A stretch of DNA of 64,000 nt from Desulfovibrio sp. (GCA_031291035.1 JAISLI010000017.1:93716-157715), one strand, 5' to 3'. Positions 8,642-17,624 are shown, counted from the stretch's first letter. The notes: generated by a model from the letters alone, not told the origin. Numbers and translations: made by a program.

Positions 8642-10404
8642 GCAGAGAATTGCGCAATCCCAATGACACAATTGATAATCTTGCTATCGGCAAGATTATC
8701 GAGATTGATGGTTCACATATCGTTGCGGAGCTAAATCCGAATCTTGTTGAATTATCACGTATTTATGCAGGCGAAACTTATCCGATTGGTCAGTTCGGCT
8801 CTATCGTCAAAATTCACTTTGGTCGGCGTCTCATCTTTGCTTTCGTCGGTCGTCTGCGCATGAAATCGGATTATGAGGCAGAACGTGGACTCGCTTCACA
8901 GGCTTCCGGTGACGAGCGCATTGTAGAAGCTGACCTTTTCGGTGAAGGCGAATGGGTATTGGATTCAACCTCTACTCCACCAAAATGGGTACTAAAGTTT
9001 GATCGTGGCGTGGCTACATATCCTTTGCCACAGCAAACCGTTTATCTAACCCCAAAAAGTGAAATTCGCCACATTTACGGTCAAGGTAAAGGCAAGACAG
9101 TTCTGCTCGGTGCGCATGTTGGTTCAGGTGGGACACCATGTTACGCTGATATGAATGAATTGCTCGGTAAGCATACAGCAGTTCTTGGCTCAACTGGCGC
9201 AGGTAAATCTGGGACTGTTGCTGCAATTCTACATAGCATCCTTGAACGTGGTGAAATCGCTCATTACACCAAATGGCAGCCAACAATTATTATCCTTGAT
9301 CCGCATAATGAATATGGTACTGCTTTCCAAAACCATAAACGTCTTTCTACCGATGAAGGAACTTTGTCTCTACCTTATTGGATGCTCAATCTAGATGAAA
9401 CGATTGCTCTTTTTATTGGTAAAACAGAATATGCTGCGACTTCTCAGTTCAATATCGTTAAGAATGCTTTGCTCGCCGCAAGACTAAAAGGTGCCGAAAA
9501 TATTCAAGGACTCGACTCAACTAAATTAACTGTTGATGCGCCTGTGCCATATTTACTTGGTGATCCTTCCGGTTTAGATGAATTCGGAAAGCTCAATGGA
9601 ATAATTTATGATACTGGATTTGTTGGCGCAGTCAATGCACAGCGGCCTAGCAACAGTAATAAAAAAGACCATGAAGATTACAATAAGGTTCTTAAAAAAT
9701 TGGATTCGCTTCTTAAGGATCAACGAGTAAATTTTATGATGAAGCCTTGGGATGGTACAAATGATCCATTAGTCTATATCATAGGACAATTACTTGGTGG
9801 TGATCAATCTTTGCGAGTAGTTGATTTATCGGGTGTACCAAATGAAGTTGCAGGGACAGCAAGCGCAGCAATTGCGCGTACTCTATTCTTAATAAAAGTC
9901 TGGCAAACACCAGAAGCACGGGAATCCAGTCCAGTCCTTTTAGTCTGTGAGGAAGCACATCGCTATGTTCCAAATGTAGGAGCAGCACAATATGAAACTG
10001 CCCAAGAAGCTGTACGCCGTATTGCAAAAGAAGGGCGTAAATATGGCATCGGACTATTTTTAATATCGCAACGACCGAGCGAGGTCGAAGCAACTGTCCT
10101 ATCACAATGCAATAGCTGGATTGTATTACGTATTACAAATGATGCTGACCGTGAACATGTTCGTTCAATTTTACCGGATTCGATGTCTGGCTTCACTAAA
10201 ATGCTGTCGAGCTTGCGCCGACAAGAAGCTATTTTCGTCGGGCAGGCTGCGGTGCTTCCCTCTCGAATTCTTGTGAGAACACTCGAATCCAATCAGTTAC
10301 CACGTTCACATGATGTTGATTTTGACAAGGGATGGCAAAAAGATCCTATGACACCTGAACATCTGATATCAATTGTAGAGCGTTGGCGTTATCAACAGAG
10401 ATGA
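8638..10404 (+). CDS. HerA-type ATPase (DUF87) paired with SIR2
   Basis: This 588-aa hexameric-type AAA ATPase of the HerA/FtsK superfamily has an N-terminal beta-barrel-like (HAS-barrel) region over about the first 120 residues. Walker A is G184-STGAGKS191 and Walker B is LLVCEEAHR with E438/E439. A following stretch, GRKYGIGLFLISQRPSEV, is characteristic of HerA. In SIR2-HerA defence it assembles with SIR2 and supplies NTP hydrolysis or DNA motor activity. It overlaps SIR2 upstream by 4 bp and hsdM downstream by 4 bp (ATGA at 10401-10404). That places SIR2, HerA, HsdM and HsdS in one coupled translation chain. It is AT-rich, unlike hsdM. Confidence 0.9.
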   Translation: MSRELRNPNDTIDNLAIGKIIEIDGSHIVAELNPNLVELSRIYAGETYPIGQFGSIVKIHFGRRLIFAFVGRLRMKSDYEAERGLASQASGDERIVEADLFGEGEWVLDSTSTPPKWVLKFDRGVATYPLPQQTVYLTPKSEIRHIYGQGKGKTVLLGAHVGSGGTPCYADMNELLGKHTAVLGSTGAGKSGTVAAILHSILERGEIAHYTKWQPTIIILDPHNEYGTAFQNHKRLSTDEGTLSLPYWMLNLDETIALFIGKTEYAATSQFNIVKNALLAARLKGAENIQGLDSTKLTVDAPVPYLLGDPSGLDEFGKLNGIIYDTGFVGAVNAQRPSNSNKKDHEDYNKVLKKLDSLLKDQRVNFMMKPWDGTNDPLVYIIGQLLGGDQSLRVVDLSGVPNEVAGTASAAIARTLFLIKVWQTPEARESSPVLLVCEEAHRYVPNVGAAQYETAQEAVRRIAKEGRKYGIGLFLISQRPSEVEATVLSQCNSWIVLRITNDADREHVRSILPDSMSGFTKMLSSLRRQEAIFVGQAAVLPSRILVRTLESNQLPRSHDVDFDKGWQKDPMTPEHLISIVERWRYQQR

Positions 10405-11918
10405 AAATTCCCATCACCCCCCAATCTCTCAGCACCCTACTCAAATCCGCCCGCGACATCATGCGCAAAGACAAGGGGCTGAACGGCGACCTTGACCGGT
10501 TGCCGTTGCTGACCTGGATCATGTTCCTAAAATTTTTGGACGATCTGGAGATTCAGCGCGAAGGCGAGGCCAAACTGGCGGACGATCCCTTCAAACCAGC
10601 CATTGAAGCGCCGTACCGCTGGCGGGATTGGGCAGCCCAGGCCGACGGCATCACCGGCGACGAGTTGCTGGCCTTCATCAACAACGAGGAAACCACAAGG
10701 CCGGACGGTTCATGCGGAGCCGGGCTGTTCCGCTATCTGCGCACCCTTTCCGGCAGCGGCGGAGACGACCGGAGCGAGGTCATCGCCGCCGTGTTTCAGG
10801 GCGTGGATAACCGCATGAAAAGCGGCTACCTCTTGCGGGACATTATCAACAAGATCGGCGGAATCCATTTCACTTCCAGCGACGAATTGCACACCTTGGG
10901 CGCGCTCTACGAATCCATGCTGCGGGAAATGCGCGATGCCGCCGGAGATTCCGGCGAATTTTACACCCCCCGGCCCGTGGTGCGCTTCATGGTGGCCGTG
11001 AGCGATCCGCGCCTGGGCGAAACCGTTCTTGACCCGGCCAGCGGCACGGGCGGCTTTCTGGTGGAAACCTACAATCACCTTGCGGCTCAAGTCAAAACCG
11101 TGGCCGACCGCACTGTCTTGCAGGAACGCTCCCTGTTCGGCTGCGAACCCAAACCCTTGCCCTATCTGCTCTGCCAGATGAACTTGCTCCTGCACGGCCT
11201 GGACGCGCCACGCATTGACCCCGGCAACGCCCTGCGCCACAAGCTCACGGACATCGGCGAACGCGAGCGCGTGGACGTGATCCTGACCAATCCGCCTTTC
11301 GGCGGCGAGGAGGAAAAGGGCATTCAGGGCAATTTCCCGGAAGACAGGCAGACAGCGGAAACCGCCCTTCTGTTCCTGCAACTCATCATGCGGAAATTGC
11401 GGCGTCAGGGCGGCAAAGCCCGCGCCGCCGTTGTCGTGCCCAACGGCACATTGTTTGGCGACGGCGTGTGCGCCCGCATCAAGGAAGAACTGCTCCGGGA
11501 GTTCAATCTGCACACCATTGTCCGCCTGCCCAACGGCGTATTCGCGCCCTATACCGGCATCCCGACCAATATCCTGTTTTTTGACCGCTCCGGCCCGACG
11601 GAGACGGTTTGGTATTATGAGCAGCCCCTGCCCCAGGGCCGAAAAAACTACACCAAGACCGCTCCCATCCAGTTTGAGGAATTCGCCGCCTGCATGGAAT
11701 GGTGGAACCAGCGGGAGGAAGACGAACGCGCCTGGAAGGTTCCGGCGGACGAACTTTTGAACAACGGCTGCAACCTTGACCGCAAGAATCCGCATGGTAA
11801 AGAAGACGTGGCGCACAGGCCGCCGGAGGAAATCGTCGCCGGGATTCTGGAAAAAGAGCAACGCATTGCCGGAATTGTTGGGAATATTCAAAATCTTCTG
11901 TCGAAGCGCGGGCAATGA
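10401..11918 (+). CDS. hsdM: type I restriction-modification N6-adenine methyltransferase HsdM
   Basis: This 505-aa subunit methylates adenine in the HsdS-specified site and forms the core of the restriction complex. It has the HsdM N-terminal helical domain (LKSARDIMRKDKGLNGDLDRL), FYTPRPVVRFMV, SAM-binding motif I D211-PASGTGGF and catalytic motif IV N297-PPF300 (DVILTNPPFGGEE). The start ATG at 10401 overlaps the HerA stop codon; a TTG six codons earlier is possible but less likely. The 3' end overlaps hsdS by 4 bp. The sequence returns abruptly to GC-rich codon use at this gene, marking the right edge of the AT-rich insertion. Confidence 0.95.
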   Translation: MKIPITPQSLSTLLKSARDIMRKDKGLNGDLDRLPLLTWIMFLKFLDDLEIQREGEAKLADDPFKPAIEAPYRWRDWAAQADGITGDELLAFINNEETTRPDGSCGAGLFRYLRTLSGSGGDDRSEVIAAVFQGVDNRMKSGYLLRDIINKIGGIHFTSSDELHTLGALYESMLREMRDAAGDSGEFYTPRPVVRFMVAVSDPRLGETVLDPASGTGGFLVETYNHLAAQVKTVADRTVLQERSLFGCEPKPLPYLLCQMNLLLHGLDAPRIDPGNALRHKLTDIGERERVDVILTNPPFGGEEEKGIQGNFPEDRQTAETALLFLQLIMRKLRRQGGKARAAVVVPNGTLFGDGVCARIKEELLREFNLHTIVRLPNGVFAPYTGIPTNILFFDRSGPTETVWYYEQPLPQGRKNYTKTAPIQFEEFAACMEWWNQREEDERAWKVPADELLNNGCNLDRKNPHGKEDVAHRPPEEIVAGILEKEQRIAGIVGNIQNLLSKRGQ

Positions 11919-13114
11919 GCATGTGGCCTGTGGTGAAATTGGGCGAAGTGCTGACCGAGCGCCGCGAAGTGCCATCAACAGACGATCTCGTGACTGGTCG
12001 CGTCCGGATAGTTTCTAAAATCAGTTTCAATGCTGGACAGATTGAATTTCGTCCTGACGCAAAAACAAATACCGAAATGATATTGGCTTATCCAGGGGAT
12101 TTGCTTATTTCAGGAATAAATGCCGCAAAAGGGGCAATTGCGGTATATGGTCTAGAAAATACATATCCTGCTGCTGCAACAATCCACTATAGCGCGTATA
12201 CACCTGATCTTAAACGTACAGACGCTGGATACCTATGGTGGTTTTTACGCAGCCGTGATTTTCAGGTGCTGTTAGAGCGACATGTCCCTGGCGGGATAAA
12301 AACGGAACTGAAAGCTAAACGTTTTTTACCGATTCCCATCCCTCTCCCCCCCTTGCCGGAACAACGCCGCATTGTGGCCCGCATTGAGGTACTGGCCGCT
12401 CAGATCAATGAAGTTCGCGAATTGCGCAGGCAGGCGACTGAGGAAGTGGAAAGGTTAATAGTAAGTGAAGAATTCACTATATGGCCCCAAAAAAATTTAC
12501 AACACGCCATTCATCTTGAAGAAATATCTACTTTTCTTGCTCGTGGAAAACAATCTGAACGAGGCGATTCCAATCATTTTTTGATAAAAACACAACATGT
12601 TCAGCAAGATAAATATATTCAAACATTTCTACGGTTAGCGCCACATGCAGCAAACAAAGTGAAAACAGATGCCATAGTGCAAGATGGGGACATATTAATT
12701 GCATGTTCAGCGGCAGGGTGCCTTGGACGTGTAGCGCGTTATCGCGACGATGGTCGAATAGCCTCAACAGATACACATGTAGCAGTGCTACGACCAAATA
12801 ATAAATTGATTGATCCGGATTACCTGTACGCATATCTGCGCGGTGCACAAGGGCAATATCAGCTTCGGAGTCGAGAACGCGGCGATTGGCAACGAGAAAA
12901 AATTGGCTTTCGTCTAACAGAACTAAATCTAAAGGATCTCCGTAAAGTCCCTGTTCCCGTCCCTTCCCTCCCCGAACAACACCACATAGTGGCAGAACTG
13001 GACGCCCTGCAAGCCGAAGTTGACGCCCTGAAACGCCTGCAAGCCGAAACCGCCGCCGATTTGGACGCCCTCTTGCCCGCCGTGCTGGATCTCGCCTTCA
13101 AGGGAGAACTGTGA
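11915..13114 (+). CDS. hsdS: type I restriction-modification specificity subunit HsdS
   Basis: This 399-aa DNA-recognition subunit has two target-recognition domains (TRDs). TRD1 spans roughly residues 15-140, ending in the central conserved segment PIPLPPLPEQRRIVARIE (about 142-185). TRD2 runs roughly 190-345, ending in PVPVPSLPEQHHIVAELD and the C-terminal coiled coil. Each TRD reads one half of a bipartite site. The DNA is mosaic: both TRDs are AT-rich while the two conserved segments are GC-rich, as expected from exchange of recognition domains by recombination. It overlaps hsdM by ATGA. The methylated sequence cannot be predicted from the protein alone. Confidence 0.94.
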   Translation: MSMWPVVKLGEVLTERREVPSTDDLVTGRVRIVSKISFNAGQIEFRPDAKTNTEMILAYPGDLLISGINAAKGAIAVYGLENTYPAAATIHYSAYTPDLKRTDAGYLWWFLRSRDFQVLLERHVPGGIKTELKAKRFLPIPIPLPPLPEQRRIVARIEVLAAQINEVRELRRQATEEVERLIVSEEFTIWPQKNLQHAIHLEEISTFLARGKQSERGDSNHFLIKTQHVQQDKYIQTFLRLAPHAANKVKTDAIVQDGDILIACSAAGCLGRVARYRDDGRIASTDTHVAVLRPNNKLIDPDYLYAYLRGAQGQYQLRSRERGDWQREKIGFRLTELNLKDLRKVPVPVPSLPEQHHIVAELDALQAEVDALKRLQAETAADLDALLPAVLDLAFKGEL

Positions 13115-13262
13115 CATGAAGCGCGGTAGGAACGAAAATTTTCCGGAATCCCTTTCTTTCAGATGTACTTAACCTAAAAACGATGACCTTGAAAACAATT
13201 CACGCCAGAGCAACAAGGGTCGCAAATATTGTACAAAACCCCAACATGGGCAGAAGCCAGTT

Positions 13263-15218
13263 ATGAAAATTTCCACTATTCTTGACTACATTGATAATGG
13301 TCACATGGCCTTGCCGGAATTCCAACGGGGCTTTGTCTGGACTCGAGACAAAGTGCGCTGGTTATTCGATTCTCTGTACCACAAATATCCTGTGGGCAGT
13401 TTGCTGGTATGGGGTACGGAATCCCAAACCGCAATCCACCGGGGGGATGGGCCGATCACTCCCGGCGTGGTAAAACTGCTTCTTGATGGTCAACAACGAT
13501 TGACTTCTCTTTACGGCGTTGTGCGCGGCAAGCCTCCCAAGTTTTTTGATGGGGATGCCCAAGCTTTCACGGGCCTCTATTTCCATCTTGCTTCCGAAAC
13601 TTTTGAATTTTATCAGCCTGTTAAAATGAAAGACGATTCCCTGTGGATCAACGTGAGCGAATTGTTCCAGAAAGGGCATACAGGGCATGGGGAAGTCATC
13701 CAGCGTTTGCTTGGCAACCCGGAATATGCCGCCCATGTGGGCGAGTATTCCCAGCGCCTGGGGAATTTGCTGGGCATCATTGAAACGGATTTGCATGATG
13801 ACACTATAACTGGCGCGGATAAAAGCCTTGACGTGGTAGTGGATATTTTCAACCGGGTCAATAGTGGCGGCACAAAACTATCCAAAGGCGATCTCGCCTT
13901 GGCAAAAATCTGCGCCGCATGGCCGGATGGTCGTCAAGCCATGAAAGTCAAGCTTAAGGAGTGGGAACATGCAGGGTACAACTTTACCTTGGACTGGTTG
14001 CTGCGTTCCATGAATACCGTCCTGACGGGTGAGGCGCAATTCTTGTACCTGCATGGGCGCGATGTGGATGAGGTACAGAACGCGCTGGAGAAAGCCGAAA
14101 GATACATTGACACTTGCCTCAATTTGATTGGCGGAAGATTGGGCCTAGACCATGACCGCGTACTTTTTGGCCGTTTCGGCATCCCTGTCATGGCCCGCTA
14201 TCTTGACCTCCGTAATCAACAGCACCTTGGCCCGATGGACGACAAGGAACGGGACAAGCTCCTGTTCTGGTTCGTTCAGGCGGGTATGTGGGGCCGTTTT
14301 TCTGGTTCAACAGAAGCCAATATCGACAAGGACTTAGGCGCATTGGAAGGAGAGAATGGAGGTTTGGACAACTTGTTGGAGACTCTGCGCCTGTGGCATG
14401 GAGGCTTGCGGGCCGAACCTGGGCATTTCAGCGGCTGGAGTCTTGGCGCACGTTTTTACCCTGTCCTCTATATGCTCACACGTATGGGAAACGCCCTTGA
14501 TTTAGGCACTGGCCTACCGCTAAAAGCCAACCTTTTGGGCAAGATGAATAAGCTGGAAGTGCATCACATTTTTCCAAAGGCTCAGCTCTATAAGCGCAAA
14601 TACGATAAATCGGCTGTAAACGCCTTGGCTAACTTCTGTTTTTTAATCAAAGACAGTAACCTAAGTATCAGAGACAGGCTGCCGGAAGAGTATTTCCCAG
14701 AAGTGGAACAAGCACACCCCGGCGTGCTAGCTTCACAATGGATTCCTATGGATACAGATCTTTGGAAAATAGAAAATTTTTCAGTTTTTTTGAATGCACG
14801 TAAAGAGTTATTGGCAGAAGAGCTTAATCGGCACATGGAAGATTTATTGCATGGAGATACTCGCTGGTTGAGTAATGCCGCCGCAATGCCTGACGAATCC
14901 GTTGTCGGTGACGGGCTTGGCGATGAGGAAGAAGATGCGCAGTTGGAAGACCTGAACGCTTGGATGGTAGCGCAAAATTTGCCCCGTGGTATCCTTTCTT
15001 TTGATTTGACTGAACCGGAAACCGGACAACAAAGGGCCGTCATTGATTTGGTTTGGCCTCGCGGCATACTGGAAAACCTTACCCAGCCTGTAGCTGTGCT
15101 TCTTAATGAAAAACCTGGAACTGTTGCTTTGGCAAATGAATATGGCTTACGTTGCTTTACCAGTGTTGCATCTTTTCAGAAATATGTTGAATCTGAAGTC
15201 CATACTGTTCTGGAATAA
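13263..15218 (+). CDS. GmrSD-like DUF262/HNH protein (second copy type)
   Basis: This 651-aa protein has an N-terminal DUF262 domain with PEFQRGFVW (about 18-26), LLDGQQRLTSLYG (D75) and IFNRVNSGGTKLSKGDLALAKI. An HNH-like motif, EVHHIFPKAQLY (H434/H435), sits in a DUF1524-type region followed by NALANFCFLIKDSNLSI. About 150 further residues follow the nuclease domain, including an acidic stretch (GDEEEDAQLEDL). It probably acts as a stand-alone, modification-dependent restriction enzyme of the GmrSD kind. It follows hsdS after 148 bp, contains mixed-GC sequence and resembles the first DUF262 protein only in motifs. Its start, ATG 13263, has no clear Shine-Dalgarno sequence. Confidence 0.85.
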   Translation: MKISTILDYIDNGHMALPEFQRGFVWTRDKVRWLFDSLYHKYPVGSLLVWGTESQTAIHRGDGPITPGVVKLLLDGQQRLTSLYGVVRGKPPKFFDGDAQAFTGLYFHLASETFEFYQPVKMKDDSLWINVSELFQKGHTGHGEVIQRLLGNPEYAAHVGEYSQRLGNLLGIIETDLHDDTITGADKSLDVVVDIFNRVNSGGTKLSKGDLALAKICAAWPDGRQAMKVKLKEWEHAGYNFTLDWLLRSMNTVLTGEAQFLYLHGRDVDEVQNALEKAERYIDTCLNLIGGRLGLDHDRVLFGRFGIPVMARYLDLRNQQHLGPMDDKERDKLLFWFVQAGMWGRFSGSTEANIDKDLGALEGENGGLDNLLETLRLWHGGLRAEPGHFSGWSLGARFYPVLYMLTRMGNALDLGTGLPLKANLLGKMNKLEVHHIFPKAQLYKRKYDKSAVNALANFCFLIKDSNLSIRDRLPEEYFPEVEQAHPGVLASQWIPMDTDLWKIENFSVFLNARKELLAEELNRHMEDLLHGDTRWLSNAAAMPDESVVGDGLGDEEEDAQLEDLNAWMVAQNLPRGILSFDLTEPETGQQRAVIDLVWPRGILENLTQPVAVLLNEKPGTVALANEYGLRCFTSVASFQKYVESEVHTVLE

Positions 15219-15229
15219 AAAGTGGCGAT

Positions 15230-16735
15230 ATGAGATCCGATAGAGCACAACTCGTCATCTATCAAACCGAAGACGGCAGAACTAAAATTGATGTGAGAAT
15301 GGAGGATGAAACCGTCTGGCTGACCCAGGCCCAGATGGCGGAACTATTCCAGCGGGAAAGGTCGGTTATCACCAAGCATATCCGTAATGCCTTCGCCGAT
15401 GGGGAGGTGGACGAAAAGACCACTGTGCATTTTTTGCACATTGCCGGTTCTGACAAGCCTGTTGCCGTGTACAACCTGGATGTCATCATCTCTGTCGGCT
15501 ACCGGGTCAAATCCCTACGCGGCACCCAGTTCCGCCGTTGGGCGTTGGCGGTTCTGCGGGAGTATCTCGTCAAGGGTTTTGCCATGAACGACGACCTCCT
15601 GAAAAAGGCAGGGGGCGGCAATTACTGGCGGGAACTCCTGGAGCGCATCCGCGACATCCGCTCCAGCGAAAAGGAGTTGTACCGTCAGGTGCTTGATCTG
15701 TACGCCACCAGCGTTGACTATGACCCGCACACGCCGGAATCGCAGCAATTCTTTAAGGTGGTGCAGAATAAAATCCATTATGCCGCCCACGGCCATACCG
15801 CGCCGGAAATTATCGCCGGGCGGGCCGATGCCGAATTGCCCTTCATGGGCCTGACCACATTTGCCGGGCAGAAACCGCTCAAATTTGACGAACTGCTGGC
15901 CCGCATTCGGGACATCCGTAGCGCGGAAAAGGTCTTTTACCGCAAGCTGCGAGAGCTTTTCGCCCTTTCCGCCGACTATGCCCACCATAATCAGGAAGCC
16001 CTGCAACTTTTTTTCCAGACCATCCAGAACAAACTGCATTGGGCGGCGGCAGGAAAGACAACGGCGGAAATCGTGCAAGTAGCAGCGGCAGGCGCCGGGG
16101 CGGTCCTCATAGACCACGCATCCGGCGGGGCTTACAAAGGGGCGCGGAATGTCCCGTCAGGGCGGCGGATTTTCACTTCAAATGACCTTGTTCAGGCCGT
16201 ATTCAATAATTCCCTCGGCCCCGGCCCGGCGCAACCGCGGAATCAGATCGCGCACAACGGCGCTTTGCACCACGGTTTCCACCGAAAGCCAGGCCGTGTC
16301 GCGCAGCGGGGCGACAGTGGGGGAGTTGAGGGAGGGCAGCATTTGCAGTATGGCGTCGAGACGCGCCGACGGCGCGTTCATCTTGACGGCGACAAGACTC
16401 TCGGCGCGCAGGGCCCCCTGCAAAAGAAGATTCAGCTGTTCGATTTTGGCGCGCTTGCGGCTGTCCCGCCAGGCCGCTTTGGCGGCAATGAGCACCGGAA
16501 AGGAAACCATGACCTCGCCGATAATGCGCAGGCCGTGGGCGCGGATGGTTGTTCCGGTTTCCGTCACTTCCACGATGCCGTCGGCCAGACCTTCCACCAC
16601 TTTGGCCTCCGTGGCGCCCCAGGAATAAAAAATCTCCGTATCCACGCCCAGGTCCGTGAAATAGCGGCGCGTCACGCCCTGAAGTTCCGTGGCGATGCGC
16701 CTGCCCGCCAGATCCCGCGGCGTCCTGTAGGATGA
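15230..16735 (+). CDS. RhuM-family protein, internally duplicated and 3'-truncated
   Basis: Residues 1-130 match the RhuM family N-terminus (VWLTQAQMAELF, VITKHIRNAF, YNLDVIISVGYRVKS, GTQFRRWA), a family common in pathogenicity and restriction islands with no proven biochemical role. Residues about 136-200 (ELLERIRDIRSSEK to PEIIAGRADA) are repeated, diverged, at about 221-283 (ELLARIRDIRSAEK to TAEIV), as if two rhuM fragments had recombined. Family-like sequence ends near base 16080. The open frame then runs antisense through hisG to 16735, so the last 150-200 codons are not RhuM. I read this as a gene cut off at the right edge of the island. It follows the GmrSD-like gene by 11 bp. Confidence 0.7.
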   Translation: MRSDRAQLVIYQTEDGRTKIDVRMEDETVWLTQAQMAELFQRERSVITKHIRNAFADGEVDEKTTVHFLHIAGSDKPVAVYNLDVIISVGYRVKSLRGTQFRRWALAVLREYLVKGFAMNDDLLKKAGGGNYWRELLERIRDIRSSEKELYRQVLDLYATSVDYDPHTPESQQFFKVVQNKIHYAAHGHTAPEIIAGRADAELPFMGLTTFAGQKPLKFDELLARIRDIRSAEKVFYRKLRELFALSADYAHHNQEALQLFFQTIQNKLHWAAAGKTTAEIVQVAAAGAGAVLIDHASGGAYKGARNVPSGRRIFTSNDLVQAVFNNSLGPGPAQPRNQIAHNGALHHGFHRKPGRVAQRGDSGGVEGGQHLQYGVETRRRRVHLDGDKTLGAQGPLQKKIQLFDFGALAAVPPGRFGGNEHRKGNHDLADNAQAVGADGCSGFRHFHDAVGQTFHHFGLRGAPGIKNLRIHAQVREIAARHALKFRGDAPARQIPRRPVG

Positions 16736-17065
16736 ATCGCCGGCCACGGCCAGTACCCAACGGCAGGGCTTGCTGGACGATTTGGAGTACACGATGTCCG
16801 CCACGCGCTCCACCTTGTCCTCATGCCCGTATTCATTGAGCCAGTCCAGGCCGGTGATGCCCGCATCCATGATGCCGGCCGCCACATAGGAGCCGATTTC
16901 CTGGGCCCGGCAGAGGGAGAGGGCTATTTCCTCGTCATCAATATCCGGGAAATAATTGCGGCTGTGCTTGCGGATTTTCCAGCCGGCGCGTCCGAAAAGG
17001 TCGATGGTGGCCTCTTCCAGGGAGCCTTTCGGCACGGCCAGTTTGATGATCGGGTTTGTGTTCAT
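16178..17065 (-). CDS. hisG: ATP phosphoribosyltransferase HisG (long form)
   Basis: This 295-aa enzyme catalyses the first step of histidine synthesis, condensing ATP with PRPP to phosphoribosyl-ATP in the cytoplasm. The N-terminus IKLAVPKGSLEEATIDLFGRAGW, GITGLDWLNE and the PRPP-loop region around VEVTETGTTIRAHGLRII identify the family. Its length matches the long HisG_L form, whose C-terminal ACT-like domain binds histidine for feedback inhibition. The ATG at 17065 has a GAGGAG ribosome site. It follows hisI by 37 bp in the same operon. No other his genes are in the window, so the pathway is scattered. Confidence 0.95.
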   Translation of the reverse strand: MNTNPIIKLAVPKGSLEEATIDLFGRAGWKIRKHSRNYFPDIDDEEIALSLCRAQEIGSYVAAGIMDAGITGLDWLNEYGHEDKVERVADIVYSKSSSKPCRWVLAVAGDSSYRTPRDLAGRRIATELQGVTRRYFTDLGVDTEIFYSWGATEAKVVEGLADGIVEVTETGTTIRAHGLRIIGEVMVSFPVLIAAKAAWRDSRKRAKIEQLNLLLQGALRAESLVAVKMNAPSARLDAILQMLPSLNSPTVAPLRDTAWLSVETVVQSAVVRDLIPRLRRAGAEGIIEYGLNKVI

Positions 17066-17102
17066 GGCTGCTCCTCAGTCAGTTCAAAAAACAAATTTGG
17101 AA

Positions 17103-17516
17103 TTACTCGTCGTTTCCGTACACCTTCCGGGGATCAAAAATCCGCGGCGCGCAGACATGACAGGCGTTATCGCGCAACTCCCTGTAAAAACAGCTCCTTC
17201 TGCCGGTATGGCAGGCGGCCCCGCCCGTCTGATCAACAAGCAGCAGAATGGCGTCGTTGTCGCAGTCAAGCCGCAGGGCCCGCACAATCTGCACATGGCC
17301 CGAACTTTCGCCCTTGTGCCAGAGCCTGCCCCGGCTGCGGCTCCAGTACCAGGCCTCGCCGCTCTCCAGCGTTTTGCGCCAGGCCTCCTCGTTCATATAG
17401 GCGAGCATGAGCACTTCGCCGCTGGACGCATCCTGGGCGATGGCCGGGAGGGGGCCTTTGCCGAAGTCCGGCCTGAAATCACGGGAGGCGCAGTCATCAT
17501 CCATCAGAGCCGGCAT
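17103..17516 (-). CDS. hisI: phosphoribosyl-AMP cyclohydrolase HisI
   Basis: This 137-aa zinc enzyme opens the adenine ring of phosphoribosyl-AMP (third step of histidine synthesis). Visible signatures are [30 protein letters not shown], the metal-binding segment [13 protein letters not shown] and [12 protein letters not shown], in which the Cys residues and Asp cluster bind Zn and Mg. I chose ATG 17516 (MPALMDDD) because GAGGAGGG lies just upstream; the frame is open for 16 more codons. The protein lacks the HisE pyrophosphohydrolase domain found in fused enzymes. It lies between ruvC and hisG. Confidence 0.93.
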   Translation of the reverse strand: MPALMDDDCASRDFRPDFGKGPLPAIAQDASSGEVLMLAYMNEEAWRKTLESGEAWYWSRSRGRLWHKGESSGHVQIVRALRLDCDNDAILLLVDQTGGAACHTGRRSCFYRELRDNACHVCAPRIFDPRKVYGNDE

Positions 17517-17624
17517 GGCGTTCTCCCTCCTCGGGGCAATTTCGCGGCAGGGATTTGCTTGCAAAGCCTTGCCGGGCGGTTCACTCGTTTCATTCGTCGC
17601 GCTCCGAAAATTCCGGCGCGCCGT

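Noticed and set aside
16081..16180. Search for a tRNA-Leu 3'-end duplication as right attachment site
   Set aside because: I compared the tRNA 3' end with the sequence near the hisG end and saw no match; the right junction has no visible att repeat.
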